In this document: piece by piece, positions 27,507 through 37,457 of the stretch
How positions within the stretch are numbered: the first letter of the stretch is position 1
Layout: each line of letters starts with the position of its first letter
NCBI GenBank assembly: GCA_029258605.1
Contig: JARHYE010000057.1
Location: 1 to 42,120 of the forward strand
Source: Ruminococcus sp.
GTDB lineage: Bacteria; Bacillota; Clostridia; Lachnospirales; Lachnospiraceae
DNA length: 42,120 nucleotides
Direction of reading: 5' to 3'
Position numbers and translations under genes: made by a program
The notes under the pieces: model-generated
The model's database searches: none
The model's input: the letters and a program-made list of their open reading frames with translations, nothing else
What the model was told of the DNA's origin: nothing

Positions 27507-28793
27507 ATGAGTTTAAAGGTAGAAAATTTAGAACATAACATGGCGAAACTTACAATCGAAGTTCCGGCAGAGGACGTAGAAAAAGCGTTACAGGCAGCTT
27601 ACTTAAAACAACGTAAACAAATCAGCGTGCCTGGATTCCGTAAAGGAAAAGTTCCAAGACAGATGATTGAAAAAATGTATGGAGCAGCAGTATTCTATGA
27701 AGAAGCAGCAAACCAGATGATTCCAGAAGCTTACAGCAAAGCATACGATGAGTGCGGTTTAGATATCGTATCTCAGCCACAGATTGATGTTGTACAGTTA
27801 GAAAAAGGAAAAGAATTTATCTTTACAGCAGAAGTTGCAGTAAAACCAGAAGTTACACTTGGTGAATATAAAGGATTAAAAGTAGATAAAGTTTCTACAA
27901 GAGTTATGTCAACAGAAGTTGATGAAGAAATTGAAAAAGAACGCGTTAGAAATGCAAGAACTGTAGAAGTTACAGATCGTGCAGTTGAAGATAAAGATGA
28001 AATCACATTAGATTTCGAAGGATTTGTTGATGGAGTTGCATTTGATGGTGGAAAAGCAGAAAACTACCCACTTACAATCGGATCAGGATCTTTCATTCCA
28101 GGATTTGAAGAGCAGCTTATCGGTGCAAAACTTGAAGAAGAGATGGAAGTAAATGTAACATTCCCTGAAGATTATCAGGCAGAAGAACTTGCTGGAAAAG
28201 CAGCAGTATTCAAATGCACTGTACACTCTATCAAAGCAAAAGATCTTCCAGAGCTTGATGACGAATTTGCTTCAGAAGTATCGGAATTCGACACATACAA
28301 AGCTTACTGGGATGATGTAAAGAAAAAAATCAAAGAGCGCAAAGAGCGTGAAGGAAAAGCGAAAAAAGAAGATCAGGCAGTAGATCAGGCAGTAGAAAAT
28401 GCACAGATGGATCTTCCAGCAGCTATGATCGATATGCAGGTTCGCCAGATGGCAGACGATTTTGCACGTCGTATCCAGCAGCAAGGTCTTTCTATTGAAC
28501 AATACTTCCAGTTCACAGGAATGACAGAAGAAAAAATGTTTGAAGAATTAAGACCACAGGCTGAAAGACGTATTAAAACAAGATTAGTGCTTGAAGCAAT
28601 TGTAAAAGCAGAAAACATCGAAGTTTCTGATGAAAGACTCGATGAGGAACTTACAAAGATGGCAGAAGCATACCAGATGGACGTAGAAAAATTAAAAGAG
28701 TTCATGGGTGAAAATGAAAAGAATCAGATGAAAGAAGATATTGCTGTACAGGATGCAGTAACATTACTTGCTGAATCAGCAGTGGAAGCCTAA
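27507..28793 (+). CDS. tig: Trigger factor
   Basis: Ribosome-bound chaperone and peptidyl-prolyl isomerase that meets nascent chains at the exit tunnel. The 428 residues show the ribosome-binding signature PGFRKGKVPRQMIEKMYG near residue 40. The FKBP-type PPIase domain (DEITLDFEGFVDGVAFDGG ... IPGFEEQLIG) lies around 145-245, followed by a long helical chaperone domain. The frame is open 13 codons earlier, but AGGAGG at 27491-27496 points to the ATG at 27507 and gives the usual N-terminus MSLKVENLEHNMAKL. Followed by clpP and clpX, the standard Firmicutes arrangement. Confidence 0.97.
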   Translation: MSLKVENLEHNMAKLTIEVPAEDVEKALQAAYLKQRKQISVPGFRKGKVPRQMIEKMYGAAVFYEEAANQMIPEAYSKAYDECGLDIVSQPQIDVVQLEKGKEFIFTAEVAVKPEVTLGEYKGLKVDKVSTRVMSTEVDEEIEKERVRNARTVEVTDRAVEDKDEITLDFEGFVDGVAFDGGKAENYPLTIGSGSFIPGFEEQLIGAKLEEEMEVNVTFPEDYQAEELAGKAAVFKCTVHSIKAKDLPELDDEFASEVSEFDTYKAYWDDVKKKIKERKEREGKAKKEDQAVDQAVENAQMDLPAAMIDMQVRQMADDFARRIQQQGLSIEQYFQFTGMTEEKMFEELRPQAERRIKTRLVLEAIVKAENIEVSDERLDEELTKMAEAYQMDVEKLKEFMGENEKNQMKEDIAVQDAVTLLAESAVEA

Positions 28794-28842
28794 TTCAAGA
28801 TTTGAAGGAATCTTAAAGTCTGAGGGGAAGAACATCTTAAAC

Positions 28843-28863
28843 GCCTGCCTTTTATAGGCAGGC
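28843..28863 (+). other. Hairpin between tig and clpP
   Basis: GCCTGCC (28843-28849) pairs with GGCAGGC (28857-28863) around a 7-base loop. No T-run follows, so it is more likely an mRNA processing or stability element than a terminator. It lies 27 bases before the clpP ATG. Confidence 0.5.
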
Positions 28864-28890
28864 AGGCTTATAAAATTCAGGAGGGATAGT

Positions 28891-29472
28891 ATGAGTTTAG
28901 TACCTTATGTCGTTGAACAAACAAGCCGTGGAGAACGCTCCTACGACATTTATTCAAGATTATTAAAAGAAAGAATTATTTTCCTTGGAGAGGAAGTAAA
29001 TGATGCATCTGCAAGTAACGTTGTAGCGCAGCTTCTTTTCTTGGAAGCGGATGATCCAGATAAGGACATTCAGTTATATATCAACAGTCCAGGAGGATCT
29101 GTAACAGCAGGATTAGCAATTTATGATACAATGCAGTATATCAAATGTGATGTTTCTACCGTATGTATTGGTATGGCTGCAAGCATGGGAGCTTTTCTTC
29201 TTGCGGGAGGAAAAAAAGGAAAACGTTTTGCGCTTCCAAATGCAGAAATTATGATTCATCAGCCTTCTGGTGGAGCACAGGGACAGGCAACAGAAATTCA
29301 GATTGTTGCAGAGCACATTTTAAAAATTCGTCAGAAGTTGAATGAAATGCTTGCTGCAAACACGGGACAGAGTCTTGATGTGATCAAAGCTGATACCGAA
29401 AGAGATAACTTCATGTCAGCGCAAGAAGCAAAAGAGTACGGACTGATTGACGAAGTGATTACAAATCACTAA
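28891..29472 (+). CDS. clpP: ATP-dependent Clp protease proteolytic subunit
   Basis: Serine protease that forms the double-heptamer chamber fed by ClpX or ClpC. The 193 residues have the catalytic Ser in GMAASMGAF (near residue 98), the His in IMIHQPSGG (near 123) and the Asp in [11 protein letters not shown] (near 172). [14 protein letters not shown] forms the handle region. The N-terminus [25 protein letters not shown] is typical of processed bacterial ClpP. AGGAGGG precedes the ATG. clpX follows within 26 bases. Confidence 0.98.
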   Translation: MSLVPYVVEQTSRGERSYDIYSRLLKERIIFLGEEVNDASASNVVAQLLFLEADDPDKDIQLYINSPGGSVTAGLAIYDTMQYIKCDVSTVCIGMAASMGAFLLAGGKKGKRFALPNAEIMIHQPSGGAQGQATEIQIVAEHILKIRQKLNEMLAANTGQSLDVIKADTERDNFMSAQEAKEYGLIDEVITNH

Positions 29473-29497
29473 GAACAAGTATGAGGTGAATGACAGT

Positions 29498-30769
29498 ATG
29501 GCAGGGAAAATGAATGATGATACAGTAAGATGCTCCTTCTGTAATAAACCACAGTCTCAGGTAAGAAAGCTAATTGCTGGACCAAATGGAACTTATATCT
29601 GCGATGAATGCATTAATATATGTTCAGAAATTATTGAAGAAGAATTCGAATATGAAGAAAAAAGAGCATTTGATGACATCAATCTTCTTACACCAGAGGA
29701 AATCAAAACATTTTTGGACGAATATGTAATCGGACAGGATGAAGCAAAGAAGGTACTTTCTGTTGCTGTATATAATCACTACAAAAGGATTATGGCAGAA
29801 CAAGATCTAGGCATAGAATTACAGAAAAGTAATATCTTAATGCTTGGACCTACTGGATGTGGAAAAACATTATTGGCACAGACGCTTGCCAAAATCTTAA
29901 ACGTACCGTTTGCGATTGCAGATGCCACGGCATTGACAGAAGCTGGATATGTAGGTGAAGATGTTGAAAATATCCTCTTAAAGATTATTCAGGCCGCAGA
30001 TGGTGATATTAGTCGTGCAGAGCACGGAATTATCTATATTGATGAGATTGACAAGATTACAAGAAAGTCAGAAAATCCATCCATTACACGTGATGTTTCA
30101 GGAGAAGGCGTGCAGCAGGCGTTGCTGAAAATTATTGAGGGAACGGTTGCTTCGGTACCACCGCAAGGTGGAAGAAAGCATCCACATCAGGAATTGATCC
30201 AGATAGATACTACAAATATTTTGTTTATTTGTGGAGGTGCTTTTGAAGGAATTGACAAACTTATTGAGACCCGCCTGGATAAAAAACCAATTGGATTTAA
30301 TTCTGAAATTGCATTAAAACATGAGTATGATGTAGATGTACTATTGCATCAGATTCGTCCACAAGATTTGGTGAAGTTTGGTCTTATCCCAGAACTTGTT
30401 GGTAGACTTCCTGTGAATGTATCTTTGGATTTATTGGACAAGGATGCAATGTTAAGAATACTGACAGAACCTAAAAATTCTATTATCAAGCAGTATCAAA
30501 AACTTCTTGAATTAGATGGAGTAAAACTTGAGTTTGATGAAAGTGCGCTAGAAGCAATTGCAGAACTTACAATTTCACGTAAGACTGGAGCGAGAGGTCT
30601 TCGAGCGATTGTTGAAAATATTATGATGGATACAATGTTTAAAGTACCGTCAGATGAAACAATCAAAGGCTGTAAGATTACAAAAGAAACTGTGAATGGA
30701 ACGGGAGAACCGTTGTATGATCGCGATGGGGAAGAACGTATTTCATTCCTGAAATCACAAAACGCATAA
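29498..30769 (+). CDS. clpX: ATP-dependent Clp protease ATPase subunit ClpX
   Basis: AAA+ unfoldase that selects tagged substrates and threads them into ClpP. The 423 residues begin with a zinc-binding domain (CSFCNKPQ ... CDECINIC). They continue with Walker A GPTGCGKT, Walker [11 protein letters not shown], the pore loop segment GYVGEDVEN and the ClpP-docking IGF loop (KKPIGFNS). A possible GTG start lies at 29486, but GAGGTGA at 29484-29490 is 7 bases before the ATG at 29498, which gives [15 protein letters not shown]. Lies between clpP and lon. Confidence 0.97.
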   Translation: MAGKMNDDTVRCSFCNKPQSQVRKLIAGPNGTYICDECINICSEIIEEEFEYEEKRAFDDINLLTPEEIKTFLDEYVIGQDEAKKVLSVAVYNHYKRIMAEQDLGIELQKSNILMLGPTGCGKTLLAQTLAKILNVPFAIADATALTEAGYVGEDVENILLKIIQAADGDISRAEHGIIYIDEIDKITRKSENPSITRDVSGEGVQQALLKIIEGTVASVPPQGGRKHPHQELIQIDTTNILFICGGAFEGIDKLIETRLDKKPIGFNSEIALKHEYDVDVLLHQIRPQDLVKFGLIPELVGRLPVNVSLDLLDKDAMLRILTEPKNSIIKQYQKLLELDGVKLEFDESALEAIAELTISRKTGARGLRAIVENIMMDTMFKVPSDETIKGCKITKETVNGTGEPLYDRDGEERISFLKSQNA

Positions 30770-30775
30770 AAAGTA

Positions 30776-30813
30776 GGGTGGGTACAAGGAATAACCATGT
30801 GCCTGCCCCTTTT
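30776..30813 (+). terminator. Wobble-rich hairpin between clpX and lon
   Basis: GGGTGGGTAC (30776-30785) pairs fully with GTGCCTGCCC (30799-30808) if three G-U pairs are allowed. A short CCTTTTA follows. It is probably a weak terminator or attenuator that tunes lon relative to clpX. Confidence 0.5.
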
Positions 30814-30834
30814 ATATTATAAAAGGAGATTGAA

Positions 30835-33153
30835 ATGGAAAACACCATACAAAGTCTTCCTACAGTTGCATTGCGAGGCATGACTGTTATGCCAGGGATG
30901 GTAGTTCATTTTGACGTGAGCCGTCCTCGTTCTATTGCGGCTATTCAGGAAGCTATGATAAAAGATCAAAAGCTGTTTATTGTAACACAAAAAGAAGTGG
31001 ATATCGAAAATCCACAACAAAAAGATTTGTATGAAGTTGGTACAATTGTGACGATTCGTCAGATGATCAAACTTCCAAAGAAAGTACTTCGCGTTCTAGT
31101 ATCAGGTGAGTCTAGGGCTAGCCTTCAGTCCATTACGCAAGAAGATCCTTATCTTGTTGGAGAAGTGGAACTAATTGAAGAAAATCGAATGGATCTTCCA
31201 GAAGATGTGAATCCGGAGATTGCAGTGAGAAGCTTAAAGGATGTGTATGCGGATTTTGTTACAAGAAATGGAAAAATGTCAAAAGAAGCGGTAGCAGACA
31301 TACTCAAAATAGAAGATATCTACAAATTAGTGGATGAAATTTTGGTGAATACACCTCTGTATTACAAGGATCAACAAGAAATACTGGAAGAAAAAGAGTT
31401 TTGGAAAAGATATGAAAAACTAGTAGATCGCCTGATGAATGAAGTGGAAGTTATGAATTTAAAAGATCGACTTCAAAGAAAAGTAAAAGAAAGAATGGAT
31501 AAGCACCAAAAAGAATACATTCTAAGAGAAGAATTAAAGCTGATCCGTGAAGAATTGGGAGACGATAGCACTCTTTCTGATGCAGAGGAATTCGAAGAAG
31601 CGCTTCATAAACTTAAAGCTCCGAAGGAAGTAAAAGAAAAATTAGCGAAAGAAATCAAACGCTTTAAAAGTTCTATGAATGGTGCAGGAGAAAGCGGAGT
31701 AATCCGTACCTACATCGAAACGCTTTTGGATATGCCGTGGGAAAAAAGAGCAAAAGATAACAGTGATTTAGATTATGCGCAAAAAATCTTGGATGAAGAT
31801 CATTACGGATTGGAAGAAGTGAAAGAACGTGTGTTAGAATTTCTTGCAGTTCGTTCTCTTACTCAAAAGGGAGAAAGTCCAATTTTATGTTTAGTAGGAC
31901 CACCAGGAACAGGAAAAACATCCATTGCGAGGTCTTTGGCCAATGCACTTAAAAAACCATATGTTAGAATTTCTTTGGGAGGAGTACGAGACGAAGCGGA
32001 AATTCGTGGACACAGAAAAACTTATGTAGGAGCAATGCCAGGAAGAATTGCAAATGCAGTTAAGACAGCAGGTGTGAAAAATCCGGTGTTGTTGCTAGAT
32101 GAAATTGATAAAGTGAGTACAGACTACAAAGGAGATACATTTTCAGCGTTACTAGAAGTCTTAGACAGTGAACAAAATTATAAATTTAGAGATCACTATC
32201 TAGAGGTTCCGTTGGATTTGTCAGAAGTGTTGTTTATCACAACTGCGAACACACTTCAAACAATTCCACGACCATTGCTCGATCGTATGGAAATCATAGA
32301 AGTAAGCAGTTACACGGAAAATGAAAAATTACATATTGCGCAGGAGCATCTGATACCAAAGCAATTGAGAAAAAATGGATTGCAAGAGGATCAACTTAAG
32401 ATCAGCAAACATGCAATCTGGAAAATTGCTAGAAATTATACAAAAGAAGCAGGTGTAAGACAGTTAGAGCGAGAAATTGGGAATATTTGTCGTAAATCAG
32501 CAAAAGAGATTTTAACTACAAAGAAAAACAGAATTGTGGTGACAGAACGAAATATTGAAAAGTATCTTGGTAAAGAAAAATTTACTTACCAGATGGCTAA
32601 TGAAACAGATGAAGTAGGAATTGTAAGGGGGCTTGCATGGACCAGTGTCGGTGGAGACACTCTTCAAATTGAAGTAAATGTGATGCCTGGAAAGGGAGAA
32701 ATTCTTCTTACTGGACAATTAGGAGATGTGATGAAAGAATCTGCAAAGACTGGAATTAGTTATATCCGTTCTGTTAGCAGACAATATAATATTCCAGATG
32801 ATTTTTTTGAAACACATGATATTCATGTACACATTCCAGAAGGGGCGGTTCCAAAAGATGGACCATCTGCAGGAATTACAATGGCAACGGCGATGATTTC
32901 TGCAATTACAGAAAAGAAAGTACATGCAGATCTTGCTATGACTGGAGAAGTGACACTTCGAGGAAGAGTGCTCCCAATTGGTGGATTAAAAGAAAAACTT
33001 TTGGCTGCAAAAAATGCTGGTATAAAAACAGTTCTCGTTCCAAAAAATAATGTCAGAGATGTAGAGGAACTTTCTACAGAAATTACAAAAGGTCTTCAGA
33101 TTCTTCCGGTGGAAACAATGGATGAAGTATTAAAAATAGCATTGATTAAATAA
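30835..33153 (+). CDS. lon: ATP-dependent protease La
   Basis: Homohexameric AAA+ serine protease degrading damaged and regulatory proteins. The 772 residues have the N-terminal LAN substrate-binding domain (LPTVALRGMTVMPGMVVHFDV), a coiled-coil region (about 190-260), Walker A GPPGTGKT and Walker B LLLDEIDK. The C-terminal protease domain has the catalytic Ser in KDGPSAGITM and the Lys in GGLKEKLLAAKNAG. AAAAGGAG lies before the ATG. The tig-clpP-clpX-lon-ysxC order matches that of Bacillus minus lonB. Confidence 0.98.
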   Translation: MENTIQSLPTVALRGMTVMPGMVVHFDVSRPRSIAAIQEAMIKDQKLFIVTQKEVDIENPQQKDLYEVGTIVTIRQMIKLPKKVLRVLVSGESRASLQSITQEDPYLVGEVELIEENRMDLPEDVNPEIAVRSLKDVYADFVTRNGKMSKEAVADILKIEDIYKLVDEILVNTPLYYKDQQEILEEKEFWKRYEKLVDRLMNEVEVMNLKDRLQRKVKERMDKHQKEYILREELKLIREELGDDSTLSDAEEFEEALHKLKAPKEVKEKLAKEIKRFKSSMNGAGESGVIRTYIETLLDMPWEKRAKDNSDLDYAQKILDEDHYGLEEVKERVLEFLAVRSLTQKGESPILCLVGPPGTGKTSIARSLANALKKPYVRISLGGVRDEAEIRGHRKTYVGAMPGRIANAVKTAGVKNPVLLLDEIDKVSTDYKGDTFSALLEVLDSEQNYKFRDHYLEVPLDLSEVLFITTANTLQTIPRPLLDRMEIIEVSSYTENEKLHIAQEHLIPKQLRKNGLQEDQLKISKHAIWKIARNYTKEAGVRQLEREIGNICRKSAKEILTTKKNRIVVTERNIEKYLGKEKFTYQMANETDEVGIVRGLAWTSVGGDTLQIEVNVMPGKGEILLTGQLGDVMKESAKTGISYIRSVSRQYNIPDDFFETHDIHVHIPEGAVPKDGPSAGITMATAMISAITEKKVHADLAMTGEVTLRGRVLPIGGLKEKLLAAKNAGIKTVLVPKNNVRDVEELSTEITKGLQILPVETMDEVLKIALIK

Positions 33154-33172
33154 GGAAAGAGAGGATAAAATT

Positions 33173-33775
33173 ATGGTAATAAAAAATATAAATCTTGAAA
33201 CCGTTTGTGGAATTACAAGTGTACTTCCAGAAAACACGAAGCCTGAAATTGCATTTGCTGGGAAATCAAATGTTGGAAAATCCTCTTTGATCAATGCGCT
33301 TATGAATCGAAAATCATACGCCAGAATCTCAGCAACACCAGGAAAAACTCAGACAATTAATTTTTATAATATTAATGATGAATTATATCTCGTAGATTTA
33401 CCTGGATATGGGTATGCAAAAGTTTCAGAAAAAGAAAAGGTACAGTGGGGAAAATTGATCGAAAAGTATTTAAATACTTCTTCTCAGTTGAAGGCGGTCT
33501 TTCTTTTGATTGATATTCGTCATGATCCATCCGCAAATGATAAGATGATGTACCGATGGATTTTGGATCATGGATATGCTCCAATTATAATTGCTACAAA
33601 ATTGGATAAACTAAAGAGAAGTCAGGTTCAGAAGCATATTAAAATGTTAAAAGAAGGATTGAATCTGGTACCAGGAACGAAAGTAATTCCATTTTCTTCC
33701 TTAACAAAGCAAGGAAGAGATGAAATATGGGAACTTGTAGAGACAGAATATTTATGCGGAGATGAGGAGGCATAA
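33173..33775 (+). CDS. ysxC: Ribosome biogenesis GTPase YsxC (EngB family)
   Basis: Small GTPase required for late 50S subunit assembly. The 200 residues contain G1 GKSNVGKSSLINALM, the TrmE-like G2 region ISATPGKTQTINFYN, G3 VDLPGYGYAKVS and G4 ATKLDKL; the G5 region is FSSLTKQG. It starts 19 bases after lon, as in many Firmicutes. The Shine-Dalgarno GAGAGGA is weaker than its neighbours'. Its last codons contain the ribosome-binding site of the following membrane protein gene, which starts one base after the stop codon, so translation is probably coupled. Confidence 0.96.
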   Translation: MVIKNINLETVCGITSVLPENTKPEIAFAGKSNVGKSSLINALMNRKSYARISATPGKTQTINFYNINDELYLVDLPGYGYAKVSEKEKVQWGKLIEKYLNTSSQLKAVFLLIDIRHDPSANDKMMYRWILDHGYAPIIIATKLDKLKRSQVQKHIKMLKEGLNLVPGTKVIPFSSLTKQGRDEIWELVETEYLCGDEEA

Positions 33776-33776
33776 T

Positions 33777-34901
33777 ATGACAAACAGTCGACCGTACTGG
33801 CAAGTTGCAGTTAGTCTTATTTTTAGCGTTTTAGCTACAGTTGCTTTTGTTTATTTTGGAATAAAGGCTCTTGGCTTTTTGATGCCATTTGTGGTTGGAT
33901 GGATTATATCTGCCATTGCGACACCTGTTGTGAACTGGTTGGAAAAAAAGTTTAAAATTGTAAAAAAACTTGGGACAGCACTTATTGTTATTGTTGTACT
34001 CGCACTGATCGTGCTTGTTTTATACTTTTCAATTAGCTGGCTTGTGTCAGAAATTGGAGACATCATTCGAAATTTCCCGCAACTTTATGAACAGTTAGAA
34101 GATGGATTCACGAAGATTGGTGCAATGCTTTCAGGAACATTTGAAAAATTACCGAAAGATTTTCAGAGTAGTTGGAATGCAGTTATGATTAATCTGGATG
34201 AAACAGTAGGAAATCTTGTGACAAAAATTAGTGAACCAACGGTAGCTGCGGCAGGAAATTTTGCAAAGAAACTTCCTTCCTATTTGATTGCTTTTATCGT
34301 CGCCATTATGTCTGCATACTTTTTTACTGTGCAAAAAGAAGAAGTGATTCAATTTTTCAAAAGAATCGCACCAGAATCAGTAGAAAAAAGAATGAGTTTT
34401 GTGGCTGATACACTGAAGTATGCGGTAGGAGGTTATTTTAAAGCACAGTTTAAGATTATGGGAGTTGTATTTCTGATTTTATTTGTAGGTTTGGCATCTT
34501 TAAAAGTAAAATACTCTCTTGTAATTGCACTGTTGATTGCATTTCTTGATTTTCTTCCATTTTTAGGAACTGGAACAGCAATGATCCCGTGGGCAGTGTA
34601 TCAACTGTTTATGGGAAAATATAGGCTTGCGATTTTACTTCTTGTGATTTATGCAGTAACTCAGATTGTACGACAATTGCTACAACCAAAACTTGTGGGA
34701 GACTGCATGGGATTAAATCCATTAGTTACCTTATTGCTTCTCTATATAGGATATAGACTAAGTAGTGTAATTGGAATGATTTTAGCAGTTCCACTTGGAA
34801 TGGTTATAATCAATATGTGTCAGGCAGGAGCTTTTGACTATATTTTAGATGATGTGAAAATCTTAGTGAATGGAATATTGGGATTACGTCAGGGAGAATA
34901 A
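33777..34901 (+). CDS. AI-2E family transporter
   Basis: Integral membrane protein of the AI-2E/PerM family, 374 residues with about eight predicted helices: two at the N-terminus, one after a basic stretch (KKFKIVKKLG), then a soluble amphipathic region (about 95-160) and a C-terminal cluster. Typical segments are LLIAFLDFLPFLGTGTAMIPW and LLQPKLVGDCMGLNPLVTLLLLYIGYRL. Members export autoinducer-2 or act as Na+/H+ antiporters; many are uncharacterised, so the substrate is open. GAGGAGG inside the end of ysxC serves the ATG at 33777; an earlier in-frame ATG at 33762 overlaps that signal and is rejected. A strong terminator follows. Confidence 0.88.
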   Translation: MTNSRPYWQVAVSLIFSVLATVAFVYFGIKALGFLMPFVVGWIISAIATPVVNWLEKKFKIVKKLGTALIVIVVLALIVLVLYFSISWLVSEIGDIIRNFPQLYEQLEDGFTKIGAMLSGTFEKLPKDFQSSWNAVMINLDETVGNLVTKISEPTVAAAGNFAKKLPSYLIAFIVAIMSAYFFTVQKEEVIQFFKRIAPESVEKRMSFVADTLKYAVGGYFKAQFKIMGVVFLILFVGLASLKVKYSLVIALLIAFLDFLPFLGTGTAMIPWAVYQLFMGKYRLAILLLVIYAVTQIVRQLLQPKLVGDCMGLNPLVTLLLLYIGYRLSSVIGMILAVPLGMVIINMCQAGAFDYILDDVKILVNGILGLRQGE

Positions 34902-34906
34902 AAAGT

Positions 34907-34956
34907 AGCGTAGAAAACAAAAAGGTATGACCTTAACTGTTTTCTACGCTATTTTT
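34907..34956. terminator. Bidirectional terminator between AI-2E gene and MATE gene
   Basis: A perfect 13-bp outer stem (34907-34919 with 34938-34950) and a small inner AAGGT/ACCTT stem. T-rich and A-rich flanks let it act on both strands. The convergent MATE gene ends 3 bases beyond it. Confidence 0.9.
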
Positions 34957-34958
34957 TG

Positions 34959-36320
34959 TTAATTTGAATTGGTTGATTTTGCAAATAGCTTATGCATATA
35001 AAAACCAAGCCAGATAGGAAGGATCGTTCCTTTTAGAATACTTGAAATAGAAATGCTCCACCAAATTCCATTTAACTTCAGAATTGTAGCTGAAAGTGCA
35101 AAAGCCATAGGAATACGCATCAAATTGAAAAAGATACTGATAAATGATGGTGGGGTAGATTTCCCAAGTCCCTGGAACACACCGGCGGCGGCTGTTTCAG
35201 TACACATAAAGAGTTGAGAGAATCCTAAGATTCGAAGATAATCAACTCCAAGAGGAATGACATTAGCCTCCCGTATAAATAAACGGAATAATGGTTCTGG
35301 GAATACGATCAAAATGGTAGAAGTAATGACTCCCCAAATTCCCATAATGCGCAATGCTGTAGAATATCCTTTTTTGACACGATCTTTTTTTCCTGCACCG
35401 TAATTTTGAGCAGTAAACGCATTGACAGCGCTACCAAATCCTTCAGCTGTCATCCAGGAAATGGATTCAATCTGGCTTCCCACTCGTTGAACGGCAATCG
35501 CCGTATCTCCCCAGCTTGCAATCAGCCTTGAAATTGTCATAGAAATAAGCGTAAATCCAAGACTTTGAATGGCAGTTGGTAAACCAATGGATACGATGGA
35601 ACGTATGCAGTTCATATTTGGTTTTGCAAAAAAGTATTTTGTAGAAAATAAAATCGAGTCTTTTCGAATGTGCATAAAGTATATCGTAAAGACGATCATC
35701 TGTGCAAATACGGTAGCTAAGGCTGCGCCTTTCACTCCCATTGCTGGAAAAGGTCCAACTCCAAAAATCAGGAAAGGATCCAGTACAAGATTAATTAGTA
35801 GTCCAATTGTAGTAGATCGAAAGGTAAGCATGCTATTTCCAATGGATGTTAGCAGCCCAGTTAAAATCTGATTCAAAAAGTTGAATACGACGAAGCCGCA
35901 AGTGATTGCAAGATACCATTTCGCATCAGAAATGACTTGTGGATTTGAAAGTTTAAAAAATCCAATCATAGGTCCACAGAAAAAGAGAGAAATCAATCCA
36001 TATAATAGACCTAAGATGGTTCCCATCTGAAGCGAAGTAGAGGAGTACAATGTGGCCTCATCTTGTCTGCCAGAGCCAACGGCATGTCCGGTTAAAACTT
36101 GTCCGCCCATACGCGCAAGCATGGCAAATCCAGCAGAAAGCCACATATACATACCAGCTGCACCGACAGCGGCTACGGCGTTACTTCCAATTCGACCAAT
36201 CCAAATCATGTCTGTTAGATTGTAGGCCATTTGAATTAAAGAGGTGCCCATGATTGGAAGTGCTAATTTTGATAATGTCCCGGCAATGGGACTATTTAAT
36301 AAATCAACATTTTTTTTCAT
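34959..36320 (-). CDS. MATE family efflux transporter
   Basis: Cation-driven multidrug/toxic-compound antiporter of the inner membrane. The 453 residues show twelve hydrophobic segments in two related halves. The first has LALPIMGTSLIQMAYNLTDMIWIGRIG, which holds the family's characteristic early Asp. The second repeats the pattern with IGLPTAIQSLGFTLISMTISRL and AVNAFTAQNYGAGKKDRVKKG. The frame is open a further 64 codons, but AAGGAGAG lies just before the ATG at 36320, and the extra segment looks like translated upstream DNA. Substrates cannot be predicted. Divergent from the CPBP gene. Confidence 0.93.
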   Translation of the reverse strand: MKKNVDLLNSPIAGTLSKLALPIMGTSLIQMAYNLTDMIWIGRIGSNAVAAVGAAGMYMWLSAGFAMLARMGGQVLTGHAVGSGRQDEATLYSSTSLQMGTILGLLYGLISLFFCGPMIGFFKLSNPQVISDAKWYLAITCGFVVFNFLNQILTGLLTSIGNSMLTFRSTTIGLLINLVLDPFLIFGVGPFPAMGVKGAALATVFAQMIVFTIYFMHIRKDSILFSTKYFFAKPNMNCIRSIVSIGLPTAIQSLGFTLISMTISRLIASWGDTAIAVQRVGSQIESISWMTAEGFGSAVNAFTAQNYGAGKKDRVKKGYSTALRIMGIWGVITSTILIVFPEPLFRLFIREANVIPLGVDYLRILGFSQLFMCTETAAAGVFQGLGKSTPPSFISIFFNLMRIPMAFALSATILKLNGIWWSISISSILKGTILPIWLGFYMHKLFAKSTNSN

Positions 36321-36405
36321 GTAGTATAAACTCTCCTTAAAAAATATTTCGCATAACTTATCATAACATGAAATTGAAAATACAGGTAGAGAAAAAGTTC
36401 GTTTA

Positions 36406-36434
36406 TTGTAGGAAAAAGAGAAATCTGCTATAAT
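36406..36434 (+). promoter_or_regulatory. Promoter of the CPBP-PflX-like unit
   Basis: TTGTAG (36406-36411), a 17-base spacer and a perfect TATAAT (36429-36434), 31 bases before the CPBP gene start. Confidence 0.75.
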
Positions 36435-36465
36435 AATTTTATTACAAAAAAGGAGGAAGAAAAGA

Positions 36466-37443
36466 ATGCAGATTGAAGAAAGAACAGAAGCGAAGAAATG
36501 TTTTTCCCGCATTGGATGGTACGTTTTTTCTATTTTTCTACTAACGAATCTTATTCAGTTTTTGGTAGTAAAAGTAGTATCTACCATATGGCCAAATGCA
36601 TTTAATTATCCGATCGCGTTATGGATCTGTACCTATGGTCCGATGTATCTTATAGCCGTTCCACTTAGTTTTTTGGTGATCAAAGAGTTGCCAATTAAAA
36701 AAGTGGAACAAAAAAAGATGGCACCCGCACAATTTTTATGTTGTATTCCGATTGCACTATTTCTTATGTATGCAGGAAATATCGTTGGTCTATTACTTAT
36801 GACTATTTTAAAAGCAGTCACAGGAATTCAGATTATGAATCCACTAGATATGATCATCAATAGTCCGGTTTATATAAGACTTCTTGTAGCAGTCATTATA
36901 GGGCCGTTTATGGAAGAGTTTATCTTTCGAAAACAAATCATAGATCATACAAGAATGTATGGGGAGAAAGCAGCCATTGTTGTATCTGCTGTATTATTTG
37001 GACTTTTTCACGGAAATTTGTCTCAGATGTTTTACGCATGTGCACTTGGAATGCTGTTAGGATATCTGTATGTTCGGACTGGAACCATTCGTTATGGTTT
37101 TTATTTACATATGTTTGTCAATTTTCTTGGCGGAATTGTAGCTCCGTTCTTTTTGCAGATGCTTCAAAAAAATGGTTCTGGCATCCTGTCTCTTTCTATG
37201 GGAATTACGGAGGAACAAATTGCTGCATACCTTGTATTTATGGCTTATACAATGGTCTTGTTTTTGGGAGGAGTGCTTGGATTAATCCTATTCTTTTTAA
37301 ATCGAAAAAAAGTATATTTTGTGCAAGAGGAAAAAGAATTGCCGAAAGAAGAAATTTGGAAGATCGTATTTCTGAATACAGGAATGTTTCTATTTTACAT
37401 TCTTATAGTAATTTCTGTCCTTAAGACGATGGGAATCATATAA
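36466..37443 (+). CDS. CPBP family intramembrane metalloprotease
   Basis: Polytopic membrane protein of 325 residues with about eight helices. It carries the CPBP (CAAX-protease and bacteriocin-processing) motifs: EEFIFR in PFMEEFIFRKQI (motif 1, paired Glu and Arg), FGLFHGNLSQMFYACALGMLLGYLYVRTG (motif 2, His) and HMFVNFLGG (motif 3, His and Asn). All predicted catalytic residues are present. Members process prenylated proteins or bacteriocins or confer bacteriocin immunity; no bacteriocin gene is visible nearby, so the role is open. AAAGGAGG precedes the ATG. The radical SAM gene follows after 14 bases. Confidence 0.9.
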   Translation: MQIEERTEAKKCFSRIGWYVFSIFLLTNLIQFLVVKVVSTIWPNAFNYPIALWICTYGPMYLIAVPLSFLVIKELPIKKVEQKKMAPAQFLCCIPIALFLMYAGNIVGLLLMTILKAVTGIQIMNPLDMIINSPVYIRLLVAVIIGPFMEEFIFRKQIIDHTRMYGEKAAIVVSAVLFGLFHGNLSQMFYACALGMLLGYLYVRTGTIRYGFYLHMFVNFLGGIVAPFFLQMLQKNGSGILSLSMGITEEQIAAYLVFMAYTMVLFLGGVLGLILFFLNRKKVYFVQEEKELPKEEIWKIVFLNTGMFLFYILIVISVLKTMGII

Positions 37444-37457
37444 GAGAGGCAAGAAAC

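Noticed and set aside
36321..36512. A 64-residue N-terminal extension of the MATE protein.
   Set aside because: It lacks a ribosome-binding site and overlaps the divergent promoter region; AAGGAGAG marks the start at 36320.
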